From: JAVJSD01 sp040219575
GTDB taxonomy: Bacteria > Planctomycetota > Planctomycetia > Pirellulales > Pirellulaceae
Direction of reading: 5' to 3'
Length of the DNA: 64,000 bases
Assembly (NCBI GenBank): GCA_040219575.1
Contig: JAVJSD010000006.1
Coordinates: 1 to 64,000 of the forward strand
The notes beneath the pieces were generated by a model. It searched no databases. It was not told the DNA's origin and saw nothing but the letters and a program-made list of their open reading frames with translations. Within the stretch, counting starts at the first letter, position 1. Each line of letters begins with the position of its first letter. A program made the translations under genes and the position numbers. This document shows, piece by piece, positions 8,943 through 16,661 of this stretch.

Positions 8943-9124
8943 AATCCGCTACAGGCGGAGGGAACACCGTGAACGTGTCTTCCCCTTCAATGGGCTTGGC
9001 ACACGGGGTCAATCACTTGGCCGTCGATCGGCGGTCGTTGCACTTTGGCAATTTGGTCGGCGTATTCGCCGCCGGGCGATGGTGTCCGAACACGCCCCGC
9101 GAGCGTGACGGTGACGCCGCGGGG
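8943..9124 (+). ncRNA. Candidate tracrRNA of the type V-B system
   Basis: Cas12b needs a tracrRNA that pairs with the repeat. Between cas12b and the array, bases 9007-9027 (GGTCAATCACTTGGCCGTCG and one more) match the reverse complement of the CRISPR repeat at 18 of 21 positions; one of the three differences still allows a G-U pair. A GTGTC at 8975-8979 could pair with the repeat's terminal GACAC, giving the split anti-repeat layout known from Alicyclobacillus Cas12b. The strand and position (same strand as cas12b, upstream of the array) agree with known V-B loci. The 5' end is inferred from the -10 candidate and the 3' end from the hairpin at 9095-9124; the mature RNA is probably shorter. 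Confidence 0.72.
9095..9124 (+). terminator. Strong hairpin between tracrRNA and array leader
   Basis: CCCCGCG (9095-9101) pairs perfectly with CGCGGGG (9118-9124), and inside it GCGT (9103-9106) pairs with ACGC (9114-9117) around a 7-base loop. This makes an 11-bp GC-rich stem with one bulge. No U-tract follows, so it may be a weak or Rho-assisted terminator, or a 3' structural stem of the tracrRNA. Confidence 0.5.
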
Positions 9125-9268
9125 TCCTGCTCGCACTCGTACTGCTGGTGCCATAAGGTGTTACGTCGTAAATGTTGCCATGACAAGGCACCGATCCACG
9201 GCGTCTGACTTGCATGCTCGGAAGACGCTTCGTAACCCCTTTGTTTTGAGAAGCTTACAGAGTGGGCG
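9125..9268 (+). promoter_or_regulatory. CRISPR leader
   Basis: The 144 bases before the first repeat hold no plausible ORF and end with a locally AT-richer stretch (around 9232-9260, including CCTTTGTTTTGAGAAGC). Leader assignment to this side follows from array polarity: repeats at this end are perfect, while the repeat at the far end is truncated. It should contain the array promoter and the Cas1-Cas2 docking sequence, though no convincing -35/-10 pair is visible. Confidence 0.6.
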
Positions 9269-10159
9269 GCAGGCGAGTTCGCCGGCTAAGTGATCGACCG
9301 ACACTGTGAAACCATGAACCGCCTACTACCCATCGCCATGCAGGCGAGTTCGCCGGCTAAGTGATCGACCGACACATGTGGGTCTTAGGCATTGGCTTTC
9401 TCCAACAGCGCAGGCGAGTTCGCCGGCTAAGTGATCGACCGACACGAAAACAGGCGACAACGGAACCCGCCCCGCTTCCGTCGCAGGCGAGTTCGCCGGC
9501 TAAGTGATCGACCGACACGTAGTCGCATGAGCGGATAAGCTCGGCGAGACTCGTGGCAGGCGAGTTCGCCGGCTAAGTGATCGACCGACACATCATGGCG
9601 CCGAGCCTCTTGGCGAAGCGTTCCTGGCGCAGGCGAGTTCGCCGGCTAAGTGATCGACCGACACGACAAGCGAGACGACAAGGAGGCTGCGTGATGAGCG
9701 CAGGCGAGTTCGCCGGCTAAGTGATCGACCGACACAAAGCAGGTGAGGTTATGTCTGTCGCGGGATACGAGCGGCAGGCGAGTTCGCCGGCTAAGTGATC
9801 GACCGACACCGGGCTTCGTAGGCGGTTGCTGTCAAACGTCTTCGCAGGCGAGTTCGCCGGCTAAGTGATCGACCGACACACGAAGAAATCATGCGGGAGA
9901 CAGCCGCCCTCGTCGCAGGCGAGTTCGCCGGCTAAGTGATCGACCGACACGTTCTCGAAATCGGGCGAGAGGCGTGTTAGGGAGCCGCAGGCGAGTTCGC
10001 CGGCTAAGTGATCGACCGACACACGCGAGACGACAGTTCGTTATCTTTGCTCTCGGTGCAGGCGAGTTCGCCGGCTAAGTGATCGACCGACACTCCTCGT
10101 AGCACTGCTCGCACCTACCATCTGGGTAGGGCAGGCGAGTTCGCCGGCTAAGTGATCGA
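9269..10159 (+). CRISPR. CRISPR array, 12 spacers, 36-nt repeat
   Basis: Twelve identical 36-nt repeats (begin GCAGGCGAGTTCGCC, end ATCGACCGACAC) start at 9269, 9340, 9410, 9483, 9556, 9629, 9700, 9774, 9844, 9915, 9987 and 10058. A thirteenth at 10131 keeps only the first 29 bases. Spacers are 35, 34, 37, 37, 37, 35, 38, 34, 35, 36, 35 and 37 nt. The repeat 5' part contains a GGCGA/TCGCC dyad. The 3' end (GACAC) resembles the GGCAC end of Alicyclobacillus V-B repeats, which is retained next to the spacer in mature crRNA. Transcription is therefore rightward. The lack of any internal repeat mutation suggests a recently active array. Confidence 0.98.
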
Positions 10160-10174
10160 AACGTGCGTTTTCAA

Positions 10175-10201
10175 GCCGCCGGGTTCACCAGACCCGGCGG
10201 C
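10175..10201. terminator. Perfect 10-bp hairpin after the CRISPR array
   Basis: GCCGCCGGGT (10175-10184) and ACCCGGCGGC (10192-10201) form a perfect stem with a 7-base loop. It lies 16 bases past the truncated last repeat and 78 bases before the end of the converging minus-strand gene, so it could end transcription in both directions. A short TTTT precedes it on the plus strand, which would be the U-tract for leftward transcripts. Confidence 0.6.
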
Positions 10202-10278
10202 CGTCTGGTTAACCGAATTGTCAAAGATCGATTCCGGACGCACATCCTCGTCCTGGCCAGCGTGACGCCGGCAACCGA

Positions 10279-10575
10279 CTACGGCTCGAGCATCCGCCGG
10301 CGAAGCTCCGTCTCATGCTTGTCGAACTCCTCAATCGTCGCCACGATAGCCGCGATTTCCGGTTCGAGCGCGTCGGCCTTGGCCTGCTGCTGTTCTGCCC
10401 GCTCCTTGAGTTGCTTGGCCTGCGTCTGGTAGATGACGTGCCCGATCTCGTACAGGTCGGACTCGGCGGCGCGTCGTAGCGAGCGAACACGCTCCTCGAG
10501 CTCGTTGCGGCGGTTGTGGACGGCGGTGCGGCGACGCCCGACGTCCTCGATCTCGGCGAGCAGGTCGTCGTTCAT
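10279..10575 (-). CDS. Small coiled-coil protein, function unknown
   Basis: A 98-aa protein rich in Glu, Arg, Ala and Leu with heptad-like spacing along nearly its whole length (for example ELEERVRSLRRAAESDLYEI and KQLKERAEQQQAKADALEPE), so probably one long coiled coil. There is no signal peptide or membrane segment. It ends the minus-strand set that starts with the Phd-like gene at 11950; the gap to the gene before it is 51 bp. The start ATG at 10575 has only a weak ribosome binding site. It has the same general character as its upstream neighbour, so the two may be partners. Not recognised; conservation of the frame is the main support. Confidence 0.55.
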   Translation of the reverse strand: MNDDLLAEIEDVGRRRTAVHNRRNELEERVRSLRRAAESDLYEIGHVIYQTQAKQLKERAEQQQAKADALEPEIAAIVATIEEFDKHETELRRRMLEP

Positions 10576-10626
10576 GCAGGTGTCGGAGAGGCCGCGTTCG
10601 GCCTGCTCGGACTCGCGAACGCGAGC

Positions 10627-10986
10627 TTACAACCAGGCCATACGGGCGAGCAACGGATTCGTGTCTTCGTCGTGCTTCTTCTCGGCCGCTTCCAGCACCT
10701 TGTTGCAGGCGGCGATTTTGGAATTGAGTTCGTCGATCTCGGCCCGATGCTTGGGCAGCGTGTCGTACTCGGCTCGCCACTTCAGGCGCCGGGTCATCAG
10801 CTCGACGTCGGCCGCGAACTGCTCGGCCGTCTTGCCAGTCTCACGCAGCAGCTGATCGACTTCCTCGCTCGGTGGCTCGTGCCCCTCGGCAACCTGCCGA
10901 ACCATGTCGTGGTAAGTCGTGCGGCGGTTGCGCTCGCGGGCCAGTTGGGAGTTCGTGATACGCTGCAGCAACTCGGTGATGCTCAT
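10627..10986 (-). CDS. Coiled-coil protein coupled to the HExxH gene
   Basis: 119-aa protein beginning MSITELLQRITNSQLARERN. The first half holds short helices (HDMVRQVAEGHEPPSEEVDQ), the second half a coiled coil (PKHRAEIDELNSKIAACNKV). A good ribosome binding site (AAGGAG) lies within the end of the upstream gene, and its ATG overlaps that gene's TGA, so translation is coupled. The frame stays open much further upstream to 11700, but that part runs antiphase through the HExxH gene and is discarded. No known domain recognised. Both this and the next small protein are likely cytosolic and helical. Confidence 0.65.
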   Translation of the reverse strand: MSITELLQRITNSQLARERNRRTTYHDMVRQVAEGHEPPSEEVDQLLRETGKTAEQFAADVELMTRRLKWRAEYDTLPKHRAEIDELNSKIAACNKVLEAAEKKHDEDTNPLLARMAWL

Positions 10987-11747
10987 ACATGCTCCTTGCG
11001 ATTGAGGTAACGGGCGACGTCGCCCGTCCAGAGACGAGTGAATTGGTAGGGCGGCCGGGAGGCCAGGATCTGGCGAAACGAGGCGTCGGCCATGCGGGCG
11101 GCCTCGTCGGCGAGCGCGGCGACATACTCGGTCGCCGGCGACAGGTGAAACGACTCGGTGGCGTGGATCTGCGTCGGATGCCGCACCATCCGCAGGCTGC
11201 GGGCGCGGTGCCAGAGGTGAAACGCCGCCCGCACAAACGGCGCTTCGTGCTGGTCCCACGGCAACGGCGCAGGCTGCGCTGTGGCGGCCGACGTTCGCGT
11301 GTGTGGGCCAGGGGAGGGCAATGGGGGTGGTACTTCGGACACCACCCGGGCGACGGCCACGGCCTCCCTGGCGATCTGGGCCCGCTGCCTTGGCTCGTGG
11401 TATTCGCGCACGCGGTACGGCGTCGGGCGCTCCAGGATGTGGGCCAGTTCGTGCAGCACGATGCCGAAGAAGTCGGATTCGTACACGCACCCGCCGGCGC
11501 GCTCGAGTTGCAGGTCGTGGATCACCATGCATGGCCCACGACCCTGCCAAGCGGGAATGTGGGCCTGAAGGTGCAGATCGAGGCTCGGCGACGTGTAGCC
11601 GTTGCACACCGACTGGCCGCCGAGGTCGGGCGGCAGCCGCGACACGGGTACGATGTACATCGGCAGGTTGGCCAGGTCGCGGGACGCGACGGCCCGGCAC
11701 AGCAGTTCCGCCTCTCGCAGCAGGTTCGCGGTTAACGCATTCGTCAT
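10983..11747 (-). CDS. HExxH metallopeptidase-like protein
   Basis: 254-aa protein with the zinc-binding motif VLHELAHIL near residue 105, preceded by FFGI and followed by ERPTPY. This fits gluzincin- or ImmA/IrrE-like zinc peptidases, though overall similarity is not clear enough to name a family. A Pro-rich linker (PPPLPSPGPHT) divides it from an Arg/Ala-rich helical C-terminal half. The start is the ATG at 11747 because it overlaps the TGA of the Phd-like gene by four bases; the open frame continues to 11819 inside that gene. Placement between an antitoxin-like gene and two coiled-coil genes suggests a regulatory or toxin-type protease of the island rather than a metabolic enzyme. Substrate unknown. 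Confidence 0.65.
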   Translation of the reverse strand: MTNALTANLLREAELLCRAVASRDLANLPMYIVPVSRLPPDLGGQSVCNGYTSPSLDLHLQAHIPAWQGRGPCMVIHDLQLERAGGCVYESDFFGIVLHELAHILERPTPYRVREYHEPRQRAQIAREAVAVARVVSEVPPPLPSPGPHTRTSAATAQPAPLPWDQHEAPFVRAAFHLWHRARSLRMVRHPTQIHATESFHLSPATEYVAALADEAARMADASFRQILASRPPYQFTRLWTGDVARYLNRKEHV

Positions 11748-11950
11748 GATTCTTCCTCCCACGGCTGCTCGCCGGCCCGGATCCTGGCCTCGATGTCTTT
11801 CAGAAAGCGCCATTCCCACAGGGGGACCAGCACTACGTCCTGCCGGGTGTAGCGCTGCACGATGATCGGTTCGTCGGTATTCTTGACGTGATGGTAAGCG
11901 AGGCTGAGCGAATCGCGCAGCTCGCTGATGCGGATTACGCGTTCAGGCAT
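11744..11950 (-). CDS. Phd/YefM-like antitoxin or regulator
   Basis: 68-aa protein whose layout matches short Phd/YefM antitoxins: MPERVIRISELRDSLSLAYH as the DNA-binding N-terminus, then the strand EPIIVQRYTRQDVVLVPLWE and a final helix (WRFLKDIEARIRAGEQP). Such proteins repress their own operon and neutralise a toxin encoded next to them. The partner normally is RelE/Doc-like; here the overlapping gene is an HExxH protein instead, with a four-base ATGA overlap. First gene of the minus-strand set. The 47 bp between it and the divergent caspase-like gene must hold both promoters. Confidence 0.7.
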   Translation of the reverse strand: MPERVIRISELRDSLSLAYHHVKNTDEPIIVQRYTRQDVVLVPLWEWRFLKDIEARIRAGEQPWEEES

Positions 11951-11997
11951 GATTTAACCTGGCGACGTCTGAGAATTCATTGCACCCCGGTTCACAA

Positions 11998-12744
11998 ATG
12001 GCATCAGGACTTAAAACTGGCGAAAGCGTTTACGTGCCGCTCAACCGTCTCGGCCTCGATAGAGTCACGGAATCGGCATTCTTGCACACGGAAGTCCTGG
12101 CCGATGTTAATCCGAACGAGCGAAGTGTACTTGTCGATTTACATCAAAACGGTCAATCCAAGTCTGTTCCAACGTCGGCAGTGCACAGAAACATCGGAGT
12201 CTGCATTTACGCGATAGGCGATGTGAACTCCGAGTTCTCGCTGATCGAGCCGCTGCGACAATCCGTCCTGCACTATTGTGGATTGCTGTTGCCATTTCCA
12301 CAGCTTAAGTCTCGTCTTGTGCGAAGCGTCGAAGAGCTTCGTGAGTGCTGGACAAAGCATGACAAGGTCGGATGCTCGCATGTCGTGCTCATAGGACACG
12401 GCAGCGACACTGGGCTGACGTTTGCGGTTAACGGCAAAGTGTCTGGAGAGGATGTTGGCGCGGTGTTTGATGTCCCGGGATCCGTTGCATCCACCTTCAT
12501 TTCTTTGTGTTGCAAAACCGGCTACGCTAGTTTTGCGAAGCCATTTTCAGAGGCGTCAAAATGTAACGTCTTCATTGCCCCCTACCATTCGGTTCACGGA
12601 GCGATCGCGAGTCAATTTGTGCAGACATACCTCGGTCACCATTTTCTGGATGGCAAGACGTTCAAGGTGGCCTTCAATAAGGCCCAAGACGACATTCCGA
12701 GTGGAATCCAGTTTCGGTTCTGGAGGAAAGGCAAGCTCAAATAG
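11998..12744 (+). CDS. Caspase/CHAT-like candidate protease
   Basis: 248-aa protein with a possible SH3-like N-terminal part (residues 1-60, ESVYVPLNRLGLDR, KSVPTSAV) and a C-terminal half that has the order expected for clan CD proteases: a strand ending in the catalytic-type His (SHVVLIGHGSDTG), then a strand ending in Cys (TFISLCCKTGYASFAKPF), then a strand NVFIAPYHSVHG and a helix FKVAFNKAQDD as in CHAT domains. No signal peptide. Start ATG 11998 is preferred over a TTG at 11980; neither has a strong ribosome binding site. It is divergent from the Phd/HExxH set and stands about 1.8 kb past the CRISPR array. Fold assignment is by motif order only and needs structure prediction. Confidence 0.5.
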   Translation: MASGLKTGESVYVPLNRLGLDRVTESAFLHTEVLADVNPNERSVLVDLHQNGQSKSVPTSAVHRNIGVCIYAIGDVNSEFSLIEPLRQSVLHYCGLLLPFPQLKSRLVRSVEELRECWTKHDKVGCSHVVLIGHGSDTGLTFAVNGKVSGEDVGAVFDVPGSVASTFISLCCKTGYASFAKPFSEASKCNVFIAPYHSVHGAIASQFVQTYLGHHFLDGKTFKVAFNKAQDDIPSGIQFRFWRKGKLK

Positions 12745-12751
12745 CAGTTGC

Positions 12752-12776
12752 CCTCAAAGCCATATGGACTTTGAGG
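12752..12776 (+). terminator. Hairpin after the caspase-like gene
   Basis: CCTCAAAG (12752-12759) and CTTTGAGG (12769-12776) form a perfect 8-bp stem with a 9-base loop, seven bases after the stop codon. A TTTT occurs nine bases later, inside a second possible GAGGC/GCCTC stem. Likely terminator for the gene at 11998-12744. The rest of the gap to 12969 shows nothing else. Confidence 0.55.
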
Positions 12777-12969
12777 CCGAGGATTTTAGCCTCCCAGCGT
12801 TCACGTTCCGAGTTTCGTACAACAAAACAAACTTTCCGATTACTTGCGACGGTTCCCGCGGGTGTCGGCAGCGACGAATTCGTGGCGGAGGACCCGCTGT
12901 TACATTCACGAAGTAGGTGCGGCACAGTGCGATCGATGACGCCGATTTTCACTAGCGATACGACAGGTC

Positions 12970-14190
12970 ATGAAAGAGCGAAGCCCAATCAAGATCACAT
13001 CCGACCGGTTCCTCGAAGGACAGCCGCGTGTCCACTACGAGGACCTCGATTCCGTCGACAACGAGTATGACGGAGAGAGTGTATGGCACCGTGAAGGCAC
13101 GCCTTTTTCGGGCATCGCCTGGGAGGAGTTGCGGGGACACCTTACCGAGGACTCAATGCGCAATGGCGTTCAACATGGACGTTGCGTACGCTTTCATGCG
13201 AACGGCCAAATGGCCTTCGACGGCAACTATCGAAACGGCATGGGAGACGGCGACCACTATGAGTGGTACGACTCCGGTGTTCTGAAATCACTTGCCCGGC
13301 ACGACCCACCCAGTTGGTCAGCCGCACATAGGCTGGAGTACAACGAGACCGGAAGTCTGGTAAAGGAAGTTGACGAGCGGGACGGAAGCTGGAGGTTGCG
13401 GCACTGGTATGCCAACGGTGCACTGCTGTATGACGGCACGCATGAGGTCACCACGATCCATGCTCCCGATGGTTCGCTTGCAATCCGTGAAACAGGCGAC
13501 CGAGTGATGGAATTCCGTGACGAGGTTCTCTTTCAACACGCTGCCGGCATGCTCGAGATGCAACTGGGACTCGTCGAAAACCCCGTTTGGGCGTGGCTGC
13601 ACGCACGACTCGATGAAGGCAAATCGAAGGCAAAACAGCTGCTGTTTGACTTGACCGACCATCCGATCATTGATGTTGCGGAAACGGCGATTTTTATCAT
13701 TGGTCATCGCCGCTATCGTGAGGCCACCGAACTCATCCAGCGTTTGACACACAGCACACGCAGGAAACCACCCGATGCTGGAGGTTTTATGGGAACAACT
13801 GCGGAACTCGCGGAGACAGTGCTGGTCGAATTGACGGCCCCGGAAGAAGAGCTGGAAGACAGGCTTGCTGAATTGGAGCAGCTCCAAGAGGAGAGAGAGG
13901 ATCAGCGATGGGCCGAAGAACAGGAGGCGCTCCTTCGCGAGCAGCGAACGTGGCCGGAAACCACTGCACACCATCGCAGGGCATTGATTGGAGAAACCAC
14001 GATCAGAACCGGCGACCAAATCCTCACCGATCAATTCGTAAGCCGTAGTTGCAACCATGTGCATGTCTACCAATACAAAGTCAACGGCGCTACTTATCGA
14101 GCAGTCGTGACGACCGACGATCCATCGGCCGCGGAAAGCATCACGATCCGATACTGTCCCACGAATCCAGAAGAGTACGTCGTGAACTAA
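12970..14190 (+). CDS. MORN/YwqK-type repeat protein with coiled coil
   Basis: 406-aa protein. Residues about 50-160 carry MORN-variant repeats of the kind found in proteins annotated as YwqK-family antitoxins: GVQHGRCVRFHANGQMAFDG, GMGDGDHYEWYDSGVLKSL and SWRLRHWYANGALLYDG. A helical middle region (about 185-280) is followed by a strongly charged coiled coil (EEELEDRLAELEQLQEEREDQ would lie at about 297-317) and a beta-rich C-terminus with CNHVHVYQYKV. No signal peptide, so cytosolic. Bacterial YwqK-like proteins are often linked to toxin or immunity systems, but role here is unknown. It is followed 90 bp later by a small immunity-like protein in the same direction. Confidence 0.65.
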   Translation: MKERSPIKITSDRFLEGQPRVHYEDLDSVDNEYDGESVWHREGTPFSGIAWEELRGHLTEDSMRNGVQHGRCVRFHANGQMAFDGNYRNGMGDGDHYEWYDSGVLKSLARHDPPSWSAAHRLEYNETGSLVKEVDERDGSWRLRHWYANGALLYDGTHEVTTIHAPDGSLAIRETGDRVMEFRDEVLFQHAAGMLEMQLGLVENPVWAWLHARLDEGKSKAKQLLFDLTDHPIIDVAETAIFIIGHRRYREATELIQRLTHSTRRKPPDAGGFMGTTAELAETVLVELTAPEEELEDRLAELEQLQEEREDQRWAEEQEALLREQRTWPETTAHHRRALIGETTIRTGDQILTDQFVSRSCNHVHVYQYKVNGATYRAVVTTDDPSAAESITIRYCPTNPEEYVVN

Positions 14191-14280
14191 CGGCGCTCGT
14201 GCATTCGCGGCTCGCTTGTCGCATAATGCGGAACAGGCGCCTGTCATACGGACGCATCCTTCGGTTGGCCAACAGTCATC

Positions 14281-14640
14281 ATGCCTGAACGCACTCGCGA
14301 CATCACGCTTCATCTGACGTGGTCAGAACACGGTACGCCCATCGCCTCAATCGCTGACGATGCGCGCATTCGTTTGTCCGTCCACTCTGCTGAGTCGAAA
14401 CGCGACTCTGATCCATCACTTCCACCCCAGATCGGCTCGGTATCGATCGAAGGCAACCGCGCTGGCTTGGTCGCACTTGCCGAACAACTGCTTGCGATCG
14501 CCTACACTGAAATCGAGGGCTACCACCAACATTTCGACGACGAAGTTCCTGCGAATTTCCTCGATGCCGAAGGTAACTGGGAACTCATCGTGGGCCGCAA
14601 TGACTCGCGTTCGATCCGACGGGCTGTTGCTGCTGGCTGA
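14281..14640 (+). CDS. Small immunity-protein-like (Imm32-type) protein
   Basis: 119-aa cytosolic protein. The block SVSIEGNRAGLVALAEQLLA, then EIEGYHQHFDDEVPANF, resembles small immunity-type proteins (Imm32-like pattern: GN.GL..LA..LL..., then a His-rich HxHFD strand). The N-terminal 45 residues form beta strands (ITLHLTWSEHGTPIASI). A contact-dependent toxin is not visible nearby, so an orphan immunity gene or an unrelated small beta protein are both possible. It follows the MORN-repeat protein on the same strand and could share its transcript. Family call is from memory of the pattern and is tentative. Confidence 0.5.
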   Translation: MPERTRDITLHLTWSEHGTPIASIADDARIRLSVHSAESKRDSDPSLPPQIGSVSIEGNRAGLVALAEQLLAIAYTEIEGYHQHFDDEVPANFLDAEGNWELIVGRNDSRSIRRAVAAG

Positions 14641-14758
14641 CTGGAGGACTCCCCTTCACTCGCCGCTTGACGCTCGACAGGCACACCAGGATGGCGTACG
14701 GCCGTGAGCCACTTCTTTCACCGTCAACATTGCCACTTGGGCTCTCCACGCAATTGCG

Positions 14759-14923
14759 TGGCAGTCTTGGCAGACTTGGCATACTTCACCTTTTCACCGG
14801 GGAAAACACACTCTCTCTACGGCAATTTGTTGGCATTCTTCTTCTTTAGTGGCCTACTTGGCAGCCTTGGATGGGGGGCAGGTGGTCAAGGCTGCCAACA
14901 CTGCCAAGGCTGCCACTCTGCCA
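14759..14923. repeat. Iteron-like 9-bp repeats in two opposed clusters
   Basis: Three direct 9-mers TGGCAGTCT, TGGCAGACT and TGGCATACT fill 14759-14785. A second cluster in the opposite orientation, AGGCTGCCA, ACACTGCCA, AGGCTGCCA and CTCTGCCA, fills 14889-14923. Extra TTGGCA copies lie between (around 14830 and 14859). The clusters begin 22 bases after the 3' end of the RepA-like gene, which is the sort of place an iteron origin can occupy. The 300-bp gap 14641-14944 contains no convincing ORF. Confidence 0.6.
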
Positions 14924-14944
14924 CGTAGTAGGGCCTGACATTCT

Positions 14945-16534
14945 TCACTTTTCACCCTGTTGGCCATCTTGGGCCGGCAGGCACCAAAACCACTGGCCGC
15001 CTTCCTTCTTCGAGCGGCCACCGAGTTCGCTGTACGCCCGGCGCAGCGTGCGCTCGGAGATCCCGTTCTCTTTCGCATCCGTGATCATCTGGCTTGACGG
15101 CACCGGTCCGTTGGCCAACTGCTCTCGAATCCAGGCGGCCGCGTCACGCCGCTCCCCGCCACGGTTGCTTCTTCCACCCGCCTCCCGCGTCTCGGCCGCG
15201 AAGGCGTCGTCTGCGTGCAGGCGGACCGGATCGGGCTCCCACTCGACGCGGCCGTCGCGAATGCGATACGCGAGCCCGTCGGGGTCCTTGGCCAGGTTCA
15301 GCTTGCCCGGCAGGAACAGCCGGCGCTCGTGATCGTCCTGGTCTTTCACGATGGCCCACACCGCCCGCGCGGCGGCCGCGAAGGCCAGCGAGCCCATGGC
15401 CCGGTACACGGCCTTCGAGCCGCCGCTTTTGGACAGGTGCGTGACGGTCACGATGGCCACGCGGTGTCGGCCGGCCAGTTCGGCAAGCGGCGCGAGCAGG
15501 CCGCGGACCTCGGCGTTCTTGTGCGAATCGACGTTGCCCAGGTAGGCCGCGATCGGGTCAATCACAACCAAACGTATGTCAGGGAACTGCGCAAGCGCCT
15601 CGTCGAGGCGGGGCAGGTCGCTTTCGAGCGAGAACCAGCGTTTGTTCATCTTGCCGGTCTTCGCGTCCTGATGTTCGATGCCTTCGAGTGTGAAGATGTG
15701 ATCGCTGTCGGCGCCGGCCTTGTCGAGTCGGGGCGCGATCGTATCGCCCACGTCGTCCTCGGCGCTGAGCAGCACGACGTCGCCGGGCGTCTGCTTGAAC
15801 AACGGCATGTCGGGCCAGCCGTCGCCGCGCGACACGCGGGCGGCCATGTCGAGCGTCACGAACGACTTGCCCAGGCCGGGATCGCCGGCCAGCAGGGTCA
15901 GCTTGCCGAGCGAGATGCGGCCGGGCCACAACCAGTCGAGCAGCTCGCGCGTCACGCCGGCCAGGCCTTGCAGGATCGCGTGCGGGCGCTGCGGATCGCA
16001 CTTGGCGATCACCCGCTTGGCTTCGTTCAGCATGCGGCGCTGCCTTTCGGTCATGTCGTCGGGGCGAGGCGGCGGGCAGATCCGCTCGGGATCGATGTCG
16101 CGGGCCACCCACTTCGCGACGCCCTCGATCCACGGCCGGATGATCACCGGCCCGATCTTGTCCTGCTCGACGCCGGCCTTCACGAGCTCGTCCCAGCACT
16201 GCCGCACAAACTCGAACCCGTGCACACGGCCGCGCGTGCGCGCCGCCTCAAGCTCGTGCCCCTCGCGGTAGATGATCTGATCGCTCTGCATCCACGGGCA
16301 GCCGAACATCTTCGCCGAGGGGTACAATATCTTCGCCCGCTCGCGGACCTGCCGGCGTTCGGCCCAGGCCTTCGCGAGCGTCACGTGATCGATCCTTTCC
16401 CACTGGCCCGCCTCGCGCGCGGCGACCAGGAAGGCGTCGCGGTAGGCACGTTCGGCCGCCTGCTGCTCCTGCGACTGCGGCCAGTCGGCCGTGTCGTTGT
16501 AGAACTCGACGTGGTTGGGTGGAACGTGGTGCAT
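14945..16534 (-). CDS. RepA-like AAA ATPase of plasmid/element replication
   Basis: 529-aa ATPase of the RecA-fold AAA_25/RepA class, hexameric helicases that unwind plasmid or phage origins. Walker A is GDPGLGKS at residues 217-224 (preceded by KLTLLA), Walker B is RLVVIDPIAAYLG with Asp326, followed by VTVTHLSK, which fits the sensor segment. Residues 1-190 are an accessory N-terminal region with no clear primase motifs. Residues 450-520 look like a winged helix (SSQMITDAKENGISERTLRR). The start ATG at 16534 is the first in a long frame. It is alone on the minus strand here. Together with the adjacent 9-bp repeats it suggests that the island derives from, or can act as, a replicating element. 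Confidence 0.85.
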   Translation of the reverse strand: MHHVPPNHVEFYNDTADWPQSQEQQAAERAYRDAFLVAAREAGQWERIDHVTLAKAWAERRQVRERAKILYPSAKMFGCPWMQSDQIIYREGHELEAARTRGRVHGFEFVRQCWDELVKAGVEQDKIGPVIIRPWIEGVAKWVARDIDPERICPPPRPDDMTERQRRMLNEAKRVIAKCDPQRPHAILQGLAGVTRELLDWLWPGRISLGKLTLLAGDPGLGKSFVTLDMAARVSRGDGWPDMPLFKQTPGDVVLLSAEDDVGDTIAPRLDKAGADSDHIFTLEGIEHQDAKTGKMNKRWFSLESDLPRLDEALAQFPDIRLVVIDPIAAYLGNVDSHKNAEVRGLLAPLAELAGRHRVAIVTVTHLSKSGGSKAVYRAMGSLAFAAAARAVWAIVKDQDDHERRLFLPGKLNLAKDPDGLAYRIRDGRVEWEPDPVRLHADDAFAAETREAGGRSNRGGERRDAAAWIREQLANGPVPSSQMITDAKENGISERTLRRAYSELGGRSKKEGGQWFWCLPAQDGQQGEK

Positions 16535-16661
16535 GGGAAGCGTGGCGGGCGATACTCAGAAACGTCATGGGCAAGCGTGACGTTCCGGAAGACAAGAGCT
16601 AGAATCCGGTCTTGAGGATTCATCAGCAGCGTTCTGGAACACGTACAAAGAAAGATTGAAC

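Noticed and set aside
9665..10057. Spacers 6 and 11 share GCGAGACGACA
   Set aside because: An 11-base match without extension is too short to show a common target or duplicated spacer.
10627..11700. 357-codon version of the coiled-coil gene
   Set aside because: The extra 238 residues are Arg/Pro-rich and read antiphase through the HExxH gene; ATG 10986 has a ribosome binding site and overlaps the upstream stop codon.
15215..16615. 466-codon plus-strand ORF
   Set aside because: Antisense to the RepA-like ATPase, which has Walker A and B motifs; the plus-strand product has His/Arg/Val-rich composition typical of GC-rich antisense frames.
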